Assembly: GCF_049537125.1 (NCBI RefSeq)
Contig: NZ_JBMVQY010000001.1
Coordinates: 992,001-1,056,000, forward strand
DNA length: 64,000 nt
Source of the DNA: Limisphaera sp026417315
GTDB taxonomy: Bacteria > Verrucomicrobiota > Verrucomicrobiia > Limisphaerales > Limisphaeraceae
Reading direction: 5' to 3'
Made by a program: the position numbers and the translations under genes
Shown: positions 43,352 through 53,884 of the stretch, piece by piece
How the letters are laid out: each line of letters starts with the position of its first letter
Position numbering within the stretch: the first letter of the stretch is position 1
The notes under the pieces: generated by a model
Database searches by the model: none
Told to the model about the DNA's origin: nothing
The model's input: only the letters and a program-made list of their open reading frames with translations

Positions 43352-43826
43352 TCATGACTGCCGTGGAAGCGACCGCCAGGCCAGCAAGCCGGTCAAAAAA
43401 AAACCAGGACGCCAGGGTCACCCTCCACTCTTGTTCCCGACCCCGCGCCCAGCCCGCCCACGATTGAATCCCGATCACACAGGGACAAGGACCCGAGTCC
43501 GGAGGCTCGAGAAGTTACCACACCAGGAACCCGGATCCCACCACCGTGAGCACCGCGCAATTCAGCGGCGCCGGCAACCAGATCGCCGCCGCGCCGGCAC
43601 CGATCTCTCCCACCCCCTGCACCACGGCCCAGTGCGTGGCACTGGACACACGTTCAGGCCCCCCACTCAACCGCTGCGGCTCCCCCAGACCCACGGCCAC
43701 CAGCTTCGCCACTCCGAGCCCCACCAACCCGCAACCCGCCACCTGCACCACCCTGCGGACATCCCACCACCGTCCCCCGCACCCCGCACCGTCAGCCTGC
43801 TGCGCCTGCCTCATAACACACGTCAA
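43352..43826 (-). pseudogene. Decayed MauE/DoxX-like membrane protein
   Basis: Four TM segments: VVQVAGCGLVGLGVAKLVAVG, AVVQGVGEIGAGAAAIWL and LNCAVLTVVGSGFLVW, then a TAA at 43515-43517. The same frame continues LLEPPDSGPCPCVIGIQSWAGW and REQEWRVTLASW, the MauE-like GxCxC region. A run of nine A on the plus strand (43395-43403) then breaks the frame. With eight, the frame reads FFLTGLLAWRSLPRQS and stops at 43352. The gene thus has one nonsense codon and one homopolymer shift. MauE-like proteins act in thiol-redox handling. It ends 15 bases before the GT39 pseudogene start. Confidence 0.65.
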
Positions 43827-43922
43827 CGGATTCCCACTCCTTGATACGCTGGGACGCGCAGAACTCCGGGCACCCCCGGTCCCGGATCGCCCACGGTTTT
43901 CGTCGCGTCCGGCCTCCCCGTC

Positions 43923-45059
43923 TCAATTCTCCGCCCGCCGCCGCTGCCTCCACCGTCCTCCCACCAACACCGCGGCTCCCACCATCAGCACCGCCACCAC
44001 CACCCACCGGCGCCAGCCCCTTGGTTCCAACATCGGCAACGGTTCGTACGGCTCTTCCTCCACCTTGTGCCAGCGTCCCGCCAAATCCACCAGGTAGTCA
44101 ACGTCATTCGACACCACGAGAAACCTCACCAGCGGTTCCGTCTTCCGTCGAAACATCTCCGGGAAATAGCCCTTCGGTGCGGCGGGATCCACCCTCAAAC
44201 TCGATGTCATCAACATAATTCGTGTGATGTAACAACCCCCACCGCTCGTCCCGGTCTTCCACAATGTACAACCACGGCGGAAACGGTCGCTCCGGCAGGT
44301 ACACGTACGAGACCCGCCAAAGCCGCCGGCGGCCGTCGTAATCCTTCGTTTGATATGAAATCTCTGCCGGGCGGCCGTATTCGTCGAACCGCTCGATCCT
44401 GGCCCAGCCACCCGGGTAGGATCGGAATGCCTTCACGGGTTCGACCTCGAGCTCCGTGTCGCTAACCCAGCGTAATGGATCCGGTCCAAGCTCATCCAAT
44501 CCGAGCCGAAGATCGCTCAGCACTTACGCATTGTGGGTAATGACATTGACCTGAGACGCACCCTGACCCCGCCCGGCGTGTTGGTCCGAAAGGTAATCGA
44601 AAGTCTCTCGTGGCCGTCGTACAAAAACCAGTAGTAATCCTTGTTTCTCCCTCGAACTCGCGCCATCCCATTCGAAATGGGGCGATAAGTGATCGAACCG
44701 TCCCGCCGGGGACGCCATCGGCCCTTTTCCGTCCCCAGATCCCGCAAATACCATCCTTCCGGCTGCCAGCCGGCCTCGAATCGCTCCAACACAAACGGGC
44801 GGAGAATGGACTCTTTGGACCCTGGCCTGTCAGCCACGCTCATGAGAAACCTCGAAAAGGATCGGCGATGGGCGATGAACCGAATCGGCGGAGTCCGAGC
44901 CAGAAACTCGCGGAAGACCACGGCCGGTTCACGGTTCGGATCGAAAGGCTTGTCGGATCCCTCCACTGCGAGGGCAGCCCCGGCAGCCAACAGATGAAGG
45001 ATCAAGGCCCACCGGGCCGCAGTGCTGCCAAGGTTCTGACTCCGCATCTCTGGGCCCAT
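43923..45059 (-). pseudogene. Decayed exported protein of unknown family
   Basis: An N-terminal signal peptide (RWALILHLLAAGAALAVEG) precedes a beta-rich body with phrases PFVLERFEAGWQPEGWYLRDL, YYWFLYDGHERLSITFRTNTPGG. The frame shifts near 44570-44600, meets TAA at 44524-44526, resumes as LSDLRLGLDELGPDPLRWVSD and RIERFDEYGRPAEISYQTKDYD, then shifts again near 44190 to LRVDPAAPKGYFPEMFRRKTEPLV. It ends in a C-terminal TM helix (RWVVVAVLMVGAAVLVGG) and a basic tail. TM helix plus basic tail at the C-terminus is reminiscent of a sorting signal. I do not recognise the family. Confidence 0.6.
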
Positions 45060-45308
45060 GGTAATCCGCGACCGGGGCCAGGGGAGCTGCCGAGGGCATT
45101 GCGATGTGTTCATGGTGCAGAAGTCATACAACCTTACCGTCTCGACCGAGCCGGTTCTGGACCGCCACCCCTTGTCTGTCGTCTCCCAAATGTACGCGGT
45201 CAAGGCGAGTAGGGACTTGGTTTAAATGGAGTTGCCCGGCCCTGTCGAGGAGTGTTCTTGCGCATCCACCGGGCTTCACTCCGGGGATCGAGAGGCCCCA
45301 GAGGCACA

Positions 45309-45751
45309 TCAGGTGGAGCGGGCTCGACCTGCCAGCCGTCCTGGCTCTCCGCAGGCGGATTCGAAGATCGTTTCGTTCGTCAAACTGCTTCCCTTATTAC
45401 ACGTTTGGCTCTTGTCCCAGACATCGACCGCCGGCGGGATAAGCTGAAGTGTAAAGCCGGACGAATCTCGGTTGGCCCTGACACTCGAACAAACACCAGC
45501 GGTCACTCTCTGTCCGTCCAGACGCGTGTCCAACCTGACGTTCTCGGCAGTGCTCAGGTCACCCAGCGATAATCAGCGTCCTCATGGAAGAGCTTACAGG
45601 ACACTCCGTTGATCCAGAGATTCTTCGAGCAGGCACGCGTGGTGGGAATCCAACACGCTATTGCCGTCCCCCCACCCAGCAGCACTGCCGCCAGCATTGC
45701 CGCCGGGGAGTTGAAGACGCGAGAGACCTTCGCGAGGACCATGCGCCACAA
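45309..45751 (-). pseudogene. Degenerate small Cys-rich exported protein
   Basis: A signal-like start (MVLAKVSRVFNSPAAMLAAVLLGGG) leads to CWIPTTRACSKNLWINGVSCKLF, then a stop at 45554. A shifted frame continues NVRLDTRLDGQRVTAGVCSSVRANRDSSGF to CGEPGRLAGRARST. Six regularly spaced Cys suggest a small disulfide-bonded secreted protein. The single frameshift lies around 45550. Family not recognised; low-confidence call. Confidence 0.4.
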
Positions 45752-46514
45752 CTATTTCGTTCTCATGCCGCTTATGTACTAAAAAAGAGTTGTCAAGAGG
45801 GCTTCGCGGAAGTCCGCACGTTGCCAGGTGGAAAAGCGGACAACCAGCAGATTTCCCAAGCGGGCTCGATCACTCGTTTCCTCAACCGGGGAGCAACTTC
45901 ATTCCGCGGGCCGTCAAAGATTCGAGAACCCGCCCCTCTGAATCCGCGCGTTGCACCAGGACTTTTCGAAGGGTGGTCTTGTTCGACACCCCGGCGATTC
46001 GACCGGCGCGGCCTTTAGCAAAGCGGCAGCCGAGTACCGGGTTCGCACCCGAGCCCTGAAGGGACCCGATTCCACTTCCGGCCACCTGCCCTGACCCGTC
46101 GAAGCGCGGGTCGATCCTGCACCGTCGCGAACGGCCCCGAGCAGGGCGCAAGCTCTGGGAAATAGCCACCCGACGAGGGCAGCGGACTTGGATGCAGCAG
46201 GCACCAACGGAGGTCGAGGGTCAAAGTTCGTATCCCCTGCTCCGAGGGCCCCCTGGTGGGGCTCGGTCCGGATTCGGATCCCGGGTCGGCCGTCTGACGG
46301 CAGCGGCAACCAGCCTCCAAACCCGAAACGGCGGATGGAAATCGGCGGGGACTCCCCGGCAGACGCTGCCCGCGTACCCGCGGCCACTCCGGTGGCTCCT
46401 CCAGCCCATCACCCGGGAGCCACTGCGCCCCCAGGTGTCTCCTCTCGGGCGGCTGCATCGCTCGTCCGGGCCGGAACGCCCCCCTTGACAGATCCCAGGC
46501 TTGCGATAAAGAGG
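45752..46514. other. 763-base gene-poor region
   Basis: Frames on both strands encode patternless Gly/Pro/Arg/Ser-rich peptides. It separates the decayed island from the giant secreted protein gene. A TTGACA occurs on the minus strand at 45791-45796, 40 bases ahead of the degenerate Cys-rich gene, and another on the plus strand at 46485-46490. Confidence 0.45.
46485..46512 (+). promoter_or_regulatory. Candidate promoter for the giant secreted protein gene
   Basis: A consensus -35 TTGACA (46485-46490) is followed after 16 bases by TAAAGA (46507-46512), a weak -10. If used, transcription would begin near 46519 and translation would need to start at 46530 or 46554, not at 46515. Confidence 0.3.
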
Positions 46515-49500
46515 ATGCGCGTGGGTAATATGTTGCATCTCTTGAGCTTACCGATGGGCCGCATCCACTCAATCGTACGGAATCGCATCGACCCTCGCCA
46601 CCACGCTGGCAGGCTGGCCGGCGCCATGTTGTGGGTGCTTGTCAGTCTGGCCCCGGTCTCCTCTCGGGCGGACGGCGACACCCAGTTGATTCGCATCGTG
46701 CGGGGCGGCATGGCGCCCGTGGCAGCGGCGGCCGGAGAAACGGTGGAGTACCGTGTGGATTACGAGGTGCTCCGACCCAGCCTGCAACGGGTGGAGATGG
46801 ATCCCGGGATCGATTGGTCCCCCCTGATCATTCACTCCTACCGCTACCTGACGAACGCCGAGGGGAAGCCATCTTTTCGTGTCGTGCTAAGGATCCCCGA
46901 GTCCCTGATCAACACCAATGGCACCGACCGGTGGTTGTTTTACTCCCCGCGATTGCGCGTGATCGATACCCAGGCCAATGTTCAGACCCTGACCGCACCG
47001 CCGGGCGTGCTGCTGGTTCTGGTCCGGCATGCCCTGCGCACGGAGAGCGGTTTGACGCACTACCAAAACGCCGCCCCCGGTTCCTGGTGGCTGATGGCAC
47101 CAGACTTCTTGTTCGCCGAGGAGATGGATTGGGAGACAAGCTTGCGCGACCGCAGTCGAGTTCTGCTGCCGCCGGGCGTCGATTTGTTGCTGGCGGGGCT
47201 GGACAGCCGCATCGTGCAGTTCATGTTGAGCTTTTACGGCTCCGCACCATCGTCCGGCTTCTTGGTTTTCACCGAGGGCCCGTTCGAGTTGTTTGCCTGG
47301 GACAATCGGGATCATCCCCTGCCGGAGTTTCGGACGCGCCTGATCCCCGGCGTTCGGGTGGGCGAGTATTTTACCTACCAGGTGGGCCCCACATGGGCGC
47401 TGGGGGTGCGTGCCCGGGCCGACGCACGGCCGGGCGACGCCGGCAAGGTGGTCGCCGTGTTTCTCCGGGAAAACGGCGAGGAGTGGGGACGGCGGGAGTT
47501 GCGTCTGGAGGCAGGGCCCGACCCCCTGCAGTCCATGGGAAGAATCGTCCTGGCGAATTCGGACAATGAGGCTTTGCTAACCGCCTACCTCTTGGGAACG
47601 CGCCCCCTGAGCAGCGGAGGCTACCTGGCCACCCTGTATGCAATGAAACAGTTCAATGAGCAGTGGTCATCGAACGGTGTCATCTCCTACGAGCTCTTCA
47701 AACTAACGAATACGGAGCCCTTCATTGATTGGATCGAAAGTCAGTGTATTCCGTGTTTTCCGGGTTGTGGCGACTGTTACGTCGTGAGCGGATCCTTAAC
47801 TTGCGAAACTCCGAATCCATTCTATATCAAGTTGACGTATGCCCCGGGAACGGTCGTCGCAACCGGCGGCATCAATCCCTTTGGCACGGATGGCGAACAC
47901 GTGGGTTCGCTCCACCTTGCGTGGTCCCGGGCGGGATCTCATCAGGTTCACGGATCTGCGCTGGGGCCCGTGGAGATCCGCGCCCGCTTCCGACCTCCTG
48001 CCCGGATCGAATATCAGAGTGTGCGTGCTCCCACTCTCAGATCGAGCAGCATAATCTCCGCGTCCGAGGTCGATCCGTGTCCCCCTGGCACCCGGAGCTA
48101 TTCCGGCCTCCGGCAATGGCAGGTGGACAACAAGCTTTTCCTGTGGGCAAACGCCGACTTCGATACGCAACGTTTTAAAATGACCGTAAGAGAAGGCGGC
48201 GTGCCATGGATCGATCCATCACTTGACATTGATGCGGACCTTTCTTTGCCCTGGCGCACGCCTTCTGACACGCCCGAGGCCGTGGTGCAACTTGTAGCCA
48301 ACCCCCCTGCCCTGCGACTGGTTCAACTGACACCGACCAACCGTCCCTGGGTGGAGCTGCTCGTCCAGGCACGGGAGGAGGATCAACCATGGGCGGCTCA
48401 GCCCGTGAGCGTCGAGGGTCCCGACGTGGGACAATTGGTCCTGCAGGAACCCCGCCAAACAGACACGTACGGGCACTACTCGTTCTACTGGCAGCCACCC
48501 CCCGCCGACTGGTTTGAAGGGCGAACACTTCCCTACGCTTTCGACTTCACCGTACGACTCCCCGGGGGCCGCACCTCCACGGCCCACGTCTTCGTAAGTC
48601 AGGAGGTCGTGCGCGGCCGGGTGGTGCGTCGCCATGCCGGGGCGGATCGTTCGGACCCGGAGGGCGATGGTTTGACCCCGGTCGTCGGAGCAGAGGTGAG
48701 CTTCACTCCTTCTTTCAATCCCGGATTCACCGTACGAACAGATGCCGAGGGCGATTTCGTCCTGCCGGTGCAGGGCGCACAACTCTATACCGTGTATGTC
48801 CGCGGTCCCCAAACGCCGCCCCCGATGACCCTGACGGAGTCGGATCCCATCCTCTGGGTGCCGGGGACGCAGGAGCACCTGTTGGCGGAGCCGCTCTACC
48901 TGGCAAGCCTCAGTGTGCTTCCCAAATTGAAGGACATCTACCTTCCGCCGGTGCGCCAATATCTTCAGCGCGGTTCTGCCGAAACGTGGTTTTCCCTCGA
49001 ATCGCCCACCAATCCGGCTCCGGTCATCGAGGCGTTTTTGCAACGCCTGCAGTCGCAGCCCCGGACATCCAGCTACGACGAGGAGGCCCTGCGGCGGCTG
49101 CATTTGGCCACGTGGGTGGCTTACGAGGGCACCCGAGCCGCGCAGGAAGTCAGCGAGTTCGCCGCGGACCAGATCTGGGAGGGCTCCTGCGGACTCCTGA
49201 CCCGGCTTCTCCAGGAGACCGTCAAGAAAATCGACGTGCTGCAGATCATCAAGGGTCGACTCAACGACGAGATCCAACGACTGACGCAATCGGGCAGCGA
49301 TCCGGTGCGTCTGCGGAAACTGCAGGATCAGCTCGCCATGTTGGAGGCCGCGGAACGCAAAACGCTGGAGCTGAAGCGCCGGCTGAACCAAGCCGCGTAC
49401 AGCCTGTACAGTCAGGTGGCCGTGCGCCTGGCCAAAAGCGGGACCGAACCGCGCCTCGTTCGCCAACTCTTCCTGCAACTGATGCTGTACTGGAACAATC

Positions 49501-52031
49501 AACTCAACGAGCTGGTGGGTGAGCAGATCGAGAGCTGGTTACTGGACTCCAAACTGGGCAGGTTGGCGACCACCGAAGTAAGCCGCCGCCTGAATTCCGT
49601 GAACAACTCGCTCGAGCAACTCGATGCGCAACTTCGCGAGGCGTTGCGGCAGTATCTGGCCCTGGGCTTCCGACGAGAACTGGGGCGGGCCCTCCTCGAG
49701 GCGGCCCTGGCCGCCGACGCGGGGCGGTTCCCCCAAAATGCCTTCAGTTATGCCCAGGCCGATCGCGCCGTCGGCCTGGCCGTCGAACGTTTGCAAGCCG
49801 ACATCCAGTGGTTCCGGCAGGTCACCACCGGGGAGTTCGGCTACGGCTTCTGGCTGGAGCTCTTGAACGGGGTTTTGGACGACTGGGATAACTGGGCCAA
49901 AGCAGCTCTGACCGCAGTCACGGTCGGAACCTTTGCAGCCTGGGTGAAGGCCATCGACGCGGTCCTGGAGGTCGTGAATCAAATGTTGCCGGTGGCCCAG
50001 GTCGCAAGCGGAATCCTGGCCGCCGAGGGCATCAGCGAGGACGGATCTCTCACCGCCCACACCGTCCTGGGGATTCGATTCGCCCTGTCTCAGGCGGGCC
50101 GTTTTCAGGTTCGGGTGCATTCTCCCGTGCACTTGATGGCCGTGGATCCGTGGGGCCGCCGCACGGGTTGGGATGCATCGGGCACGTTGCATGCCGAGAT
50201 TCCCGGCGCTTTGGCCCAGGCGGCGGGTCCGGACCAACCCGAGGTGCTGTATCTGCCCGATGCTCCGGCCCACTACCGCCTGTTGCTCTTCGGCACCGGC
50301 TCCGGTACGTATCGCGTGGAGGTCGGTCAGGAACAGGCCGGAGGCATTTTCCAAACGAACGGGTCGTGGTCGGGCACCATCAGCCCCGGGACGGTCCGTT
50401 CGGTTCAGCTCACGGTTTCCGACAGCGACACGATTCAGGCCTCCCCGGAGAGCGACCTGCCACCGCCGGCCCGCTGGGAGCTGCGCGACGAGAACGGAGA
50501 GCCAATCGGGCATCTGCACCTGGCTTCGGGCGGACGGGTGAGACTGCGGCCGGTGCTGGTGGGCACAGACGGACTCCCCGTGCCTGTGGCGTGGGAAGAG
50601 CTGGTGTGGACGGCGAGCCCGACCAACGTGGCCCTGTTACATCCCACGGAATCCGGATTGGACCTTCAGGCTGCCGAAGCCGGAAGCACCACGGTTCAGC
50701 TCGCGGGTCACGGTCTCGTCACGAATTTCACGGTGACCGTAACCGCCGCGCCTCCGGCGGTCTTGGCTCTGGACGTGTCTCCCGCGATCGCCGCGCCCGG
50801 GTCGGTCATTCACCTGCGAGCGCAGGTGACGGACGGCTTCAACGGGCTGGGGGGTTGGACGGTGCATTTCCATGCGCCGCTGTTCACAACCAATCCCGTG
50901 GCCACGGCCACCACCGACGCCTCCGGCCGGGCGGAAGCCAGTTGGTCCCTCCCTGCCGAGGTTACCGGTCCGATGCTGTTGACCGCCACTGTGCTGAGGC
51001 CGGATGGCGTCCGACTTACCGCGGGGCGGCGTTTGGGGGTTTTGCTCCGCGCCGGTTCCCTTCCGGGAGAACCTGTTGATTCCGCAACTTCCATCACCCT
51101 GGCCGAAGAAAACACTCCCCTGGCCCACGTGGCGGTGCCCTCTGACGCCTTCCCACAGGCCGTGCAGCCCGTGGGCTTCCTGGAGGCCATCCCCGACACC
51201 ACCCGGTTGCCCGCGTTGTCCGGCGACTGGGCATTTGCCAAACAGCCCATCGGGCTGACGTTTTGGGATGCCGCCCGTGAAACCTCGTTGGTTCCGTCCA
51301 GCCCGGTACAATTCACGCTGAACCTTACCAATCGAGCCCTGGAACAGACCCGGGTCTGGCAGGTGGTGGAAACCAACGGTAGCGCCGTGTGGATGCCGGT
51401 GCCGAACGTCCTGTTGAGCACGAACGGGTGGATCTTCTCCATGTCGCAGCCGGGTGTCCTCGCTCTGCTGGAAGACACGCGTCCCCCGCAACTCACCAAC
51501 ACCGTGCCGGTCGCCAACAGTACGAATGTGAGTCGGACGGCTCCGATCACGCTACGGTTCCACGAACCGATTCGGCCCGGCGCGATGTGGGGTCAATGGG
51601 TTGTGCAAGCGGGTATGAATCAGATCCCGGTCCAGGTCACCCTCCAAGACCACACGCTCACCATCGTGCCGCAAACACCGTGGCGGCCCGCGACACTTCA
51701 CGTGCTGAGTCTGCCCACCGGGGCCGTCACGGATCTGGTGGGCAATCCGAATGAAACTCTCCTGTTCCGGTTCACCGCCCAACCCCCCGTGCGGCCACGT
51801 TTACAGCGGCCCGAGGTCGAACAAACCCCCGAGGGTCGGCGAGTGCGTCTCCGTTTTGCCGTGGAACCGGATCTGGGCTATGTGCTGGAGACCACCGACG
51901 GCCTCTCGAGCGGCGTCTGGGTTCCTGTATGGGCGTCTCCCCTGCCGGTGGGCACAAACCAGGTTGAAGTTGCCGACACGGTCCCCGCGAACATTCCCCA
52001 ACGCTATTACCGGCTGCGCATCGTCTGGTGA
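46515..52031 (+). CDS. Giant secreted multi-domain protein (CarboxypepD-reg, helical, Ig-like domains)
   Basis: About 1,838 residues. A signal peptide ends near VSSRADGD; the true start may be 46515, 46530 or 46554 (MGRIHSIVRN). The N-terminal ~600 residues are beta-rich with a CIPCFPGCGDCY Cys cluster. A carboxypeptidase-regulatory-like domain follows (VVGAEVSFTPSFNPGFTVRTDAEGDFVL), then ~350 residues of long helices (QEVSEFAADQIW through LRKLQDQLAMLEAAERKTLEL). Ig-like repeats come next, including a Big_5/SbsA type (PVANSTNVSRTAPITLRFHEPI). The protein ends with the Verrucomicrobia-style tail YVLETTDGLSSGVWVPV to QRYYRLRIVW. It probably acts at the cell surface; no catalytic site is seen. 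Confidence 0.8.
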   Translation: MRVGNMLHLLSLPMGRIHSIVRNRIDPRHHAGRLAGAMLWVLVSLAPVSSRADGDTQLIRIVRGGMAPVAAAAGETVEYRVDYEVLRPSLQRVEMDPGIDWSPLIIHSYRYLTNAEGKPSFRVVLRIPESLINTNGTDRWLFYSPRLRVIDTQANVQTLTAPPGVLLVLVRHALRTESGLTHYQNAAPGSWWLMAPDFLFAEEMDWETSLRDRSRVLLPPGVDLLLAGLDSRIVQFMLSFYGSAPSSGFLVFTEGPFELFAWDNRDHPLPEFRTRLIPGVRVGEYFTYQVGPTWALGVRARADARPGDAGKVVAVFLRENGEEWGRRELRLEAGPDPLQSMGRIVLANSDNEALLTAYLLGTRPLSSGGYLATLYAMKQFNEQWSSNGVISYELFKLTNTEPFIDWIESQCIPCFPGCGDCYVVSGSLTCETPNPFYIKLTYAPGTVVATGGINPFGTDGEHVGSLHLAWSRAGSHQVHGSALGPVEIRARFRPPARIEYQSVRAPTLRSSSIISASEVDPCPPGTRSYSGLRQWQVDNKLFLWANADFDTQRFKMTVREGGVPWIDPSLDIDADLSLPWRTPSDTPEAVVQLVANPPALRLVQLTPTNRPWVELLVQAREEDQPWAAQPVSVEGPDVGQLVLQEPRQTDTYGHYSFYWQPPPADWFEGRTLPYAFDFTVRLPGGRTSTAHVFVSQEVVRGRVVRRHAGADRSDPEGDGLTPVVGAEVSFTPSFNPGFTVRTDAEGDFVLPVQGAQLYTVYVRGPQTPPPMTLTESDPILWVPGTQEHLLAEPLYLASLSVLPKLKDIYLPPVRQYLQRGSAETWFSLESPTNPAPVIEAFLQRLQSQPRTSSYDEEALRRLHLATWVAYEGTRAAQEVSEFAADQIWEGSCGLLTRLLQETVKKIDVLQIIKGRLNDEIQRLTQSGSDPVRLRKLQDQLAMLEAAERKTLELKRRLNQAAYSLYSQVAVRLAKSGTEPRLVRQLFLQLMLYWNNQLNELVGEQIESWLLDSKLGRLATTEVSRRLNSVNNSLEQLDAQLREALRQYLALGFRRELGRALLEAALAADAGRFPQNAFSYAQADRAVGLAVERLQADIQWFRQVTTGEFGYGFWLELLNGVLDDWDNWAKAALTAVTVGTFAAWVKAIDAVLEVVNQMLPVAQVASGILAAEGISEDGSLTAHTVLGIRFALSQAGRFQVRVHSPVHLMAVDPWGRRTGWDASGTLHAEIPGALAQAAGPDQPEVLYLPDAPAHYRLLLFGTGSGTYRVEVGQEQAGGIFQTNGSWSGTISPGTVRSVQLTVSDSDTIQASPESDLPPPARWELRDENGEPIGHLHLASGGRVRLRPVLVGTDGLPVPVAWEELVWTASPTNVALLHPTESGLDLQAAEAGSTTVQLAGHGLVTNFTVTVTAAPPAVLALDVSPAIAAPGSVIHLRAQVTDGFNGLGGWTVHFHAPLFTTNPVATATTDASGRAEASWSLPAEVTGPMLLTATVLRPDGVRLTAGRRLGVLLRAGSLPGEPVDSATSITLAEENTPLAHVAVPSDAFPQAVQPVGFLEAIPDTTRLPALSGDWAFAKQPIGLTFWDAARETSLVPSSPVQFTLNLTNRALEQTRVWQVVETNGSAVWMPVPNVLLSTNGWIFSMSQPGVLALLEDTRPPQLTNTVPVANSTNVSRTAPITLRFHEPIRPGAMWGQWVVQAGMNQIPVQVTLQDHTLTIVPQTPWRPATLHVLSLPTGAVTDLVGNPNETLLFRFTAQPPVRPRLQRPEVEQTPEGRRVRLRFAVEPDLGYVLETTDGLSSGVWVPVWASPLPVGTNQVEVADTVPANIPQRYYRLRIVW

Positions 52032-52815
52032 CTCGTTCCGATTTCGGTGGAGGGCCGCTTGCCACCGCCACGTCAGGACCTGCAAAGTACACGCGACGCA
52101 AGCCTTCGGAACTTTCGGTTATCACCCGACGTCATCGAGGCCCGGGCGGGTCGATCCCGTTGACACGGGAGGAGAGTCCATCCGGTGCGGGGGGCAAATC
52201 CGGGTCCACTCCGCCGGCCTCGTAGGAATCCGCCCAGAAAGGAATGCAGCATCACGGGAGAGGCCACAGTCTACCTCCATCCGCCTTGGGCCATACTCGT
52301 CGAGGAGATCGGTCCGGCCTGGCCGCTTTTGGATGGATTCCTGCGTCGCAGACCGCGCAGGGGCGAGGCCCGGGGTTGAATCGCTTGTCCACTGCATCGG
52401 GAACACACGACCGCGTGCTTGCGCACGGATCCATCCCTTGGATGGTCCTACCAGCCTGCAAGCAAACCCGAAGACACTCGCGCCTGAGCACCTGTGAAGA
52501 GCCCTCTTCAGGGCGCCCCTTTTTACAACCACAGGCACAGTTACCACGGCCCCACGATTCCTGTCCCCGGTGACAGCAAACGCGAGGAATCTCACGGAAG
52601 CGGAACCGACTGGGCCGAGAGCCATGTCTCTCAGGTGTTGGCTCGCCCCGCAAGCTCGATGGAATTCCCGCCGTGGCCGACTCGGGAAGGACGAGGCAAG
52701 GTGGCATTCTCGTGGGGTCCTTGAATGCGGTGCCCAATAATCGGGCTGCGCCACCCCGGAGTGGCCGGACTTTGTCGGCTCGACGCGCGCGGAGCATGAT
52801 CGGTAGTCTTCTCGG
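52032..52815. other. 784-base region without a gene
   Basis: It lies between the giant secreted protein and the sialidase-like gene. Several overlapping frames exist on both strands, but none shows a fold pattern, signal peptide or repeated motif. I see no tRNA. It may contain the promoter for the downstream gene. Confidence 0.45.
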
Positions 52816-53835
52816 GTGTGGCGATGCTTTCCCCATCTGGTGGGGTTGGGGTTGGCTCTTCAGGTCTGCGCCCAAACCGGCCCTGAGCCGGTGGACATGG
52901 GCCGCGGTGCGTGGGGACGACTGGCTCCCGACGACAAGGGGCGCTGGTGGATGGTTCTCACCCGGTTCCCGGCACCCCGCACCAGCCACCTGGAGATCCT
53001 CATCAGCACCAACCACTGCCGGGACTGGACCCCCCTGGCCCGCGTGAGCGAGCCGGGTCGTCTGGTCGACAACGGCCATTTGCTTCTGCGATCCGACGGG
53101 ACACTCCTGCTGGCGGCCCGCTCCCTCCACGAAGGTGAATCATACGAACTTCCCGTGTATGCCAGTACCAACGAGGGGCGTACCTGGCAGCGTTGGTCCT
53201 GCATCGACGCCATCGAAGGCCCCGTTGCGCAGCAGAAACGGGGTCTCTGGGAGCCGTTCCTCTTTTCGCTACCGGACGGGCGCGTCAGCGTCATCTATTC
53301 GAGTGAGAAACACGAGGGCTACAGTCAGGTCCTCTCGCAGAAGAGTTCCCCGGATGGGGGACGCACCTGGGGGCCCGAGCATCGCATTGTCGAAGAGCCG
53401 GGAGGCGGCCGCCTCAGGCCGGGCATGGGCGTGGTCACCCGCACGCACGATGGACACTTCCTGCTCGTGTACGAAGTGGTCGGTCTGGGCCGGGGCCAGG
53501 TCCACGTCAAGCGGTCGGAAGACGGCGAACGATGGCCGCCCGGCCTTGGGACTCCCATCCCGGGTCACGAGGCCGCTCCATGGGTCCTGGCGCTCCGGGA
53601 CGGGCGACTGCTTTTGACTTCCTGTCGAAACACCCTGTCCATCAGCACCAATGGGGGCCTGACCTGGCTGCCGGTGGGAGGCGAGCCCTGGCCGGTACGA
53701 TTTCAGTACACGTGGCCGGCTCTGTACGAGATCGCCCCGGAAACCATTCTGGCAAGTCGCTCCGAGGGCCCGGTCCGACTTTATTTCTGCCGAATCCCGT
53801 CGCCCGCACGCCGACATTCGGACCCTCCCGAGTAA
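52816..53835 (+). CDS. Secreted sialidase-like (BNR beta-propeller) protein
   Basis: A 339-residue protein from a GTG at 52816 with a signal peptide (FPHLVGLGLALQVCAQ). Asp-box repeats SxDxGxTW are visible as SSPDGGRTWGPE and STNGGLTWLPV, with related STNEGRTWQRW and STNHCRDWTPL. This gives a four- to six-bladed propeller. LVDNGHLLLRSDGTLLLAAR and LLTSCRNTLSI add typical blade strands. Family members include exo-alpha-sialidases and other glycosidases, but the conserved sialidase Arg triad cannot be confirmed by eye. It is followed by the S9 peptidase gene, gap about 50 bases, same strand. Confidence 0.82.
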   Translation: MWRCFPHLVGLGLALQVCAQTGPEPVDMGRGAWGRLAPDDKGRWWMVLTRFPAPRTSHLEILISTNHCRDWTPLARVSEPGRLVDNGHLLLRSDGTLLLAARSLHEGESYELPVYASTNEGRTWQRWSCIDAIEGPVAQQKRGLWEPFLFSLPDGRVSVIYSSEKHEGYSQVLSQKSSPDGGRTWGPEHRIVEEPGGGRLRPGMGVVTRTHDGHFLLVYEVVGLGRGQVHVKRSEDGERWPPGLGTPIPGHEAAPWVLALRDGRLLLTSCRNTLSISTNGGLTWLPVGGEPWPVRFQYTWPALYEIAPETILASRSEGPVRLYFCRIPSPARRHSDPPE

Positions 53836-53884
53836 CCGGAGACGCCGGCTTGCGATCGTGGACACGGTGTCCGAGGATGAGGAC

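Noticed and set aside
46030..46060. tRNA-like T-loop (gggttcgcaccc)
   Set aside because: No acceptor stem, D-loop or anticodon arm can be folded around it at proper spacing.
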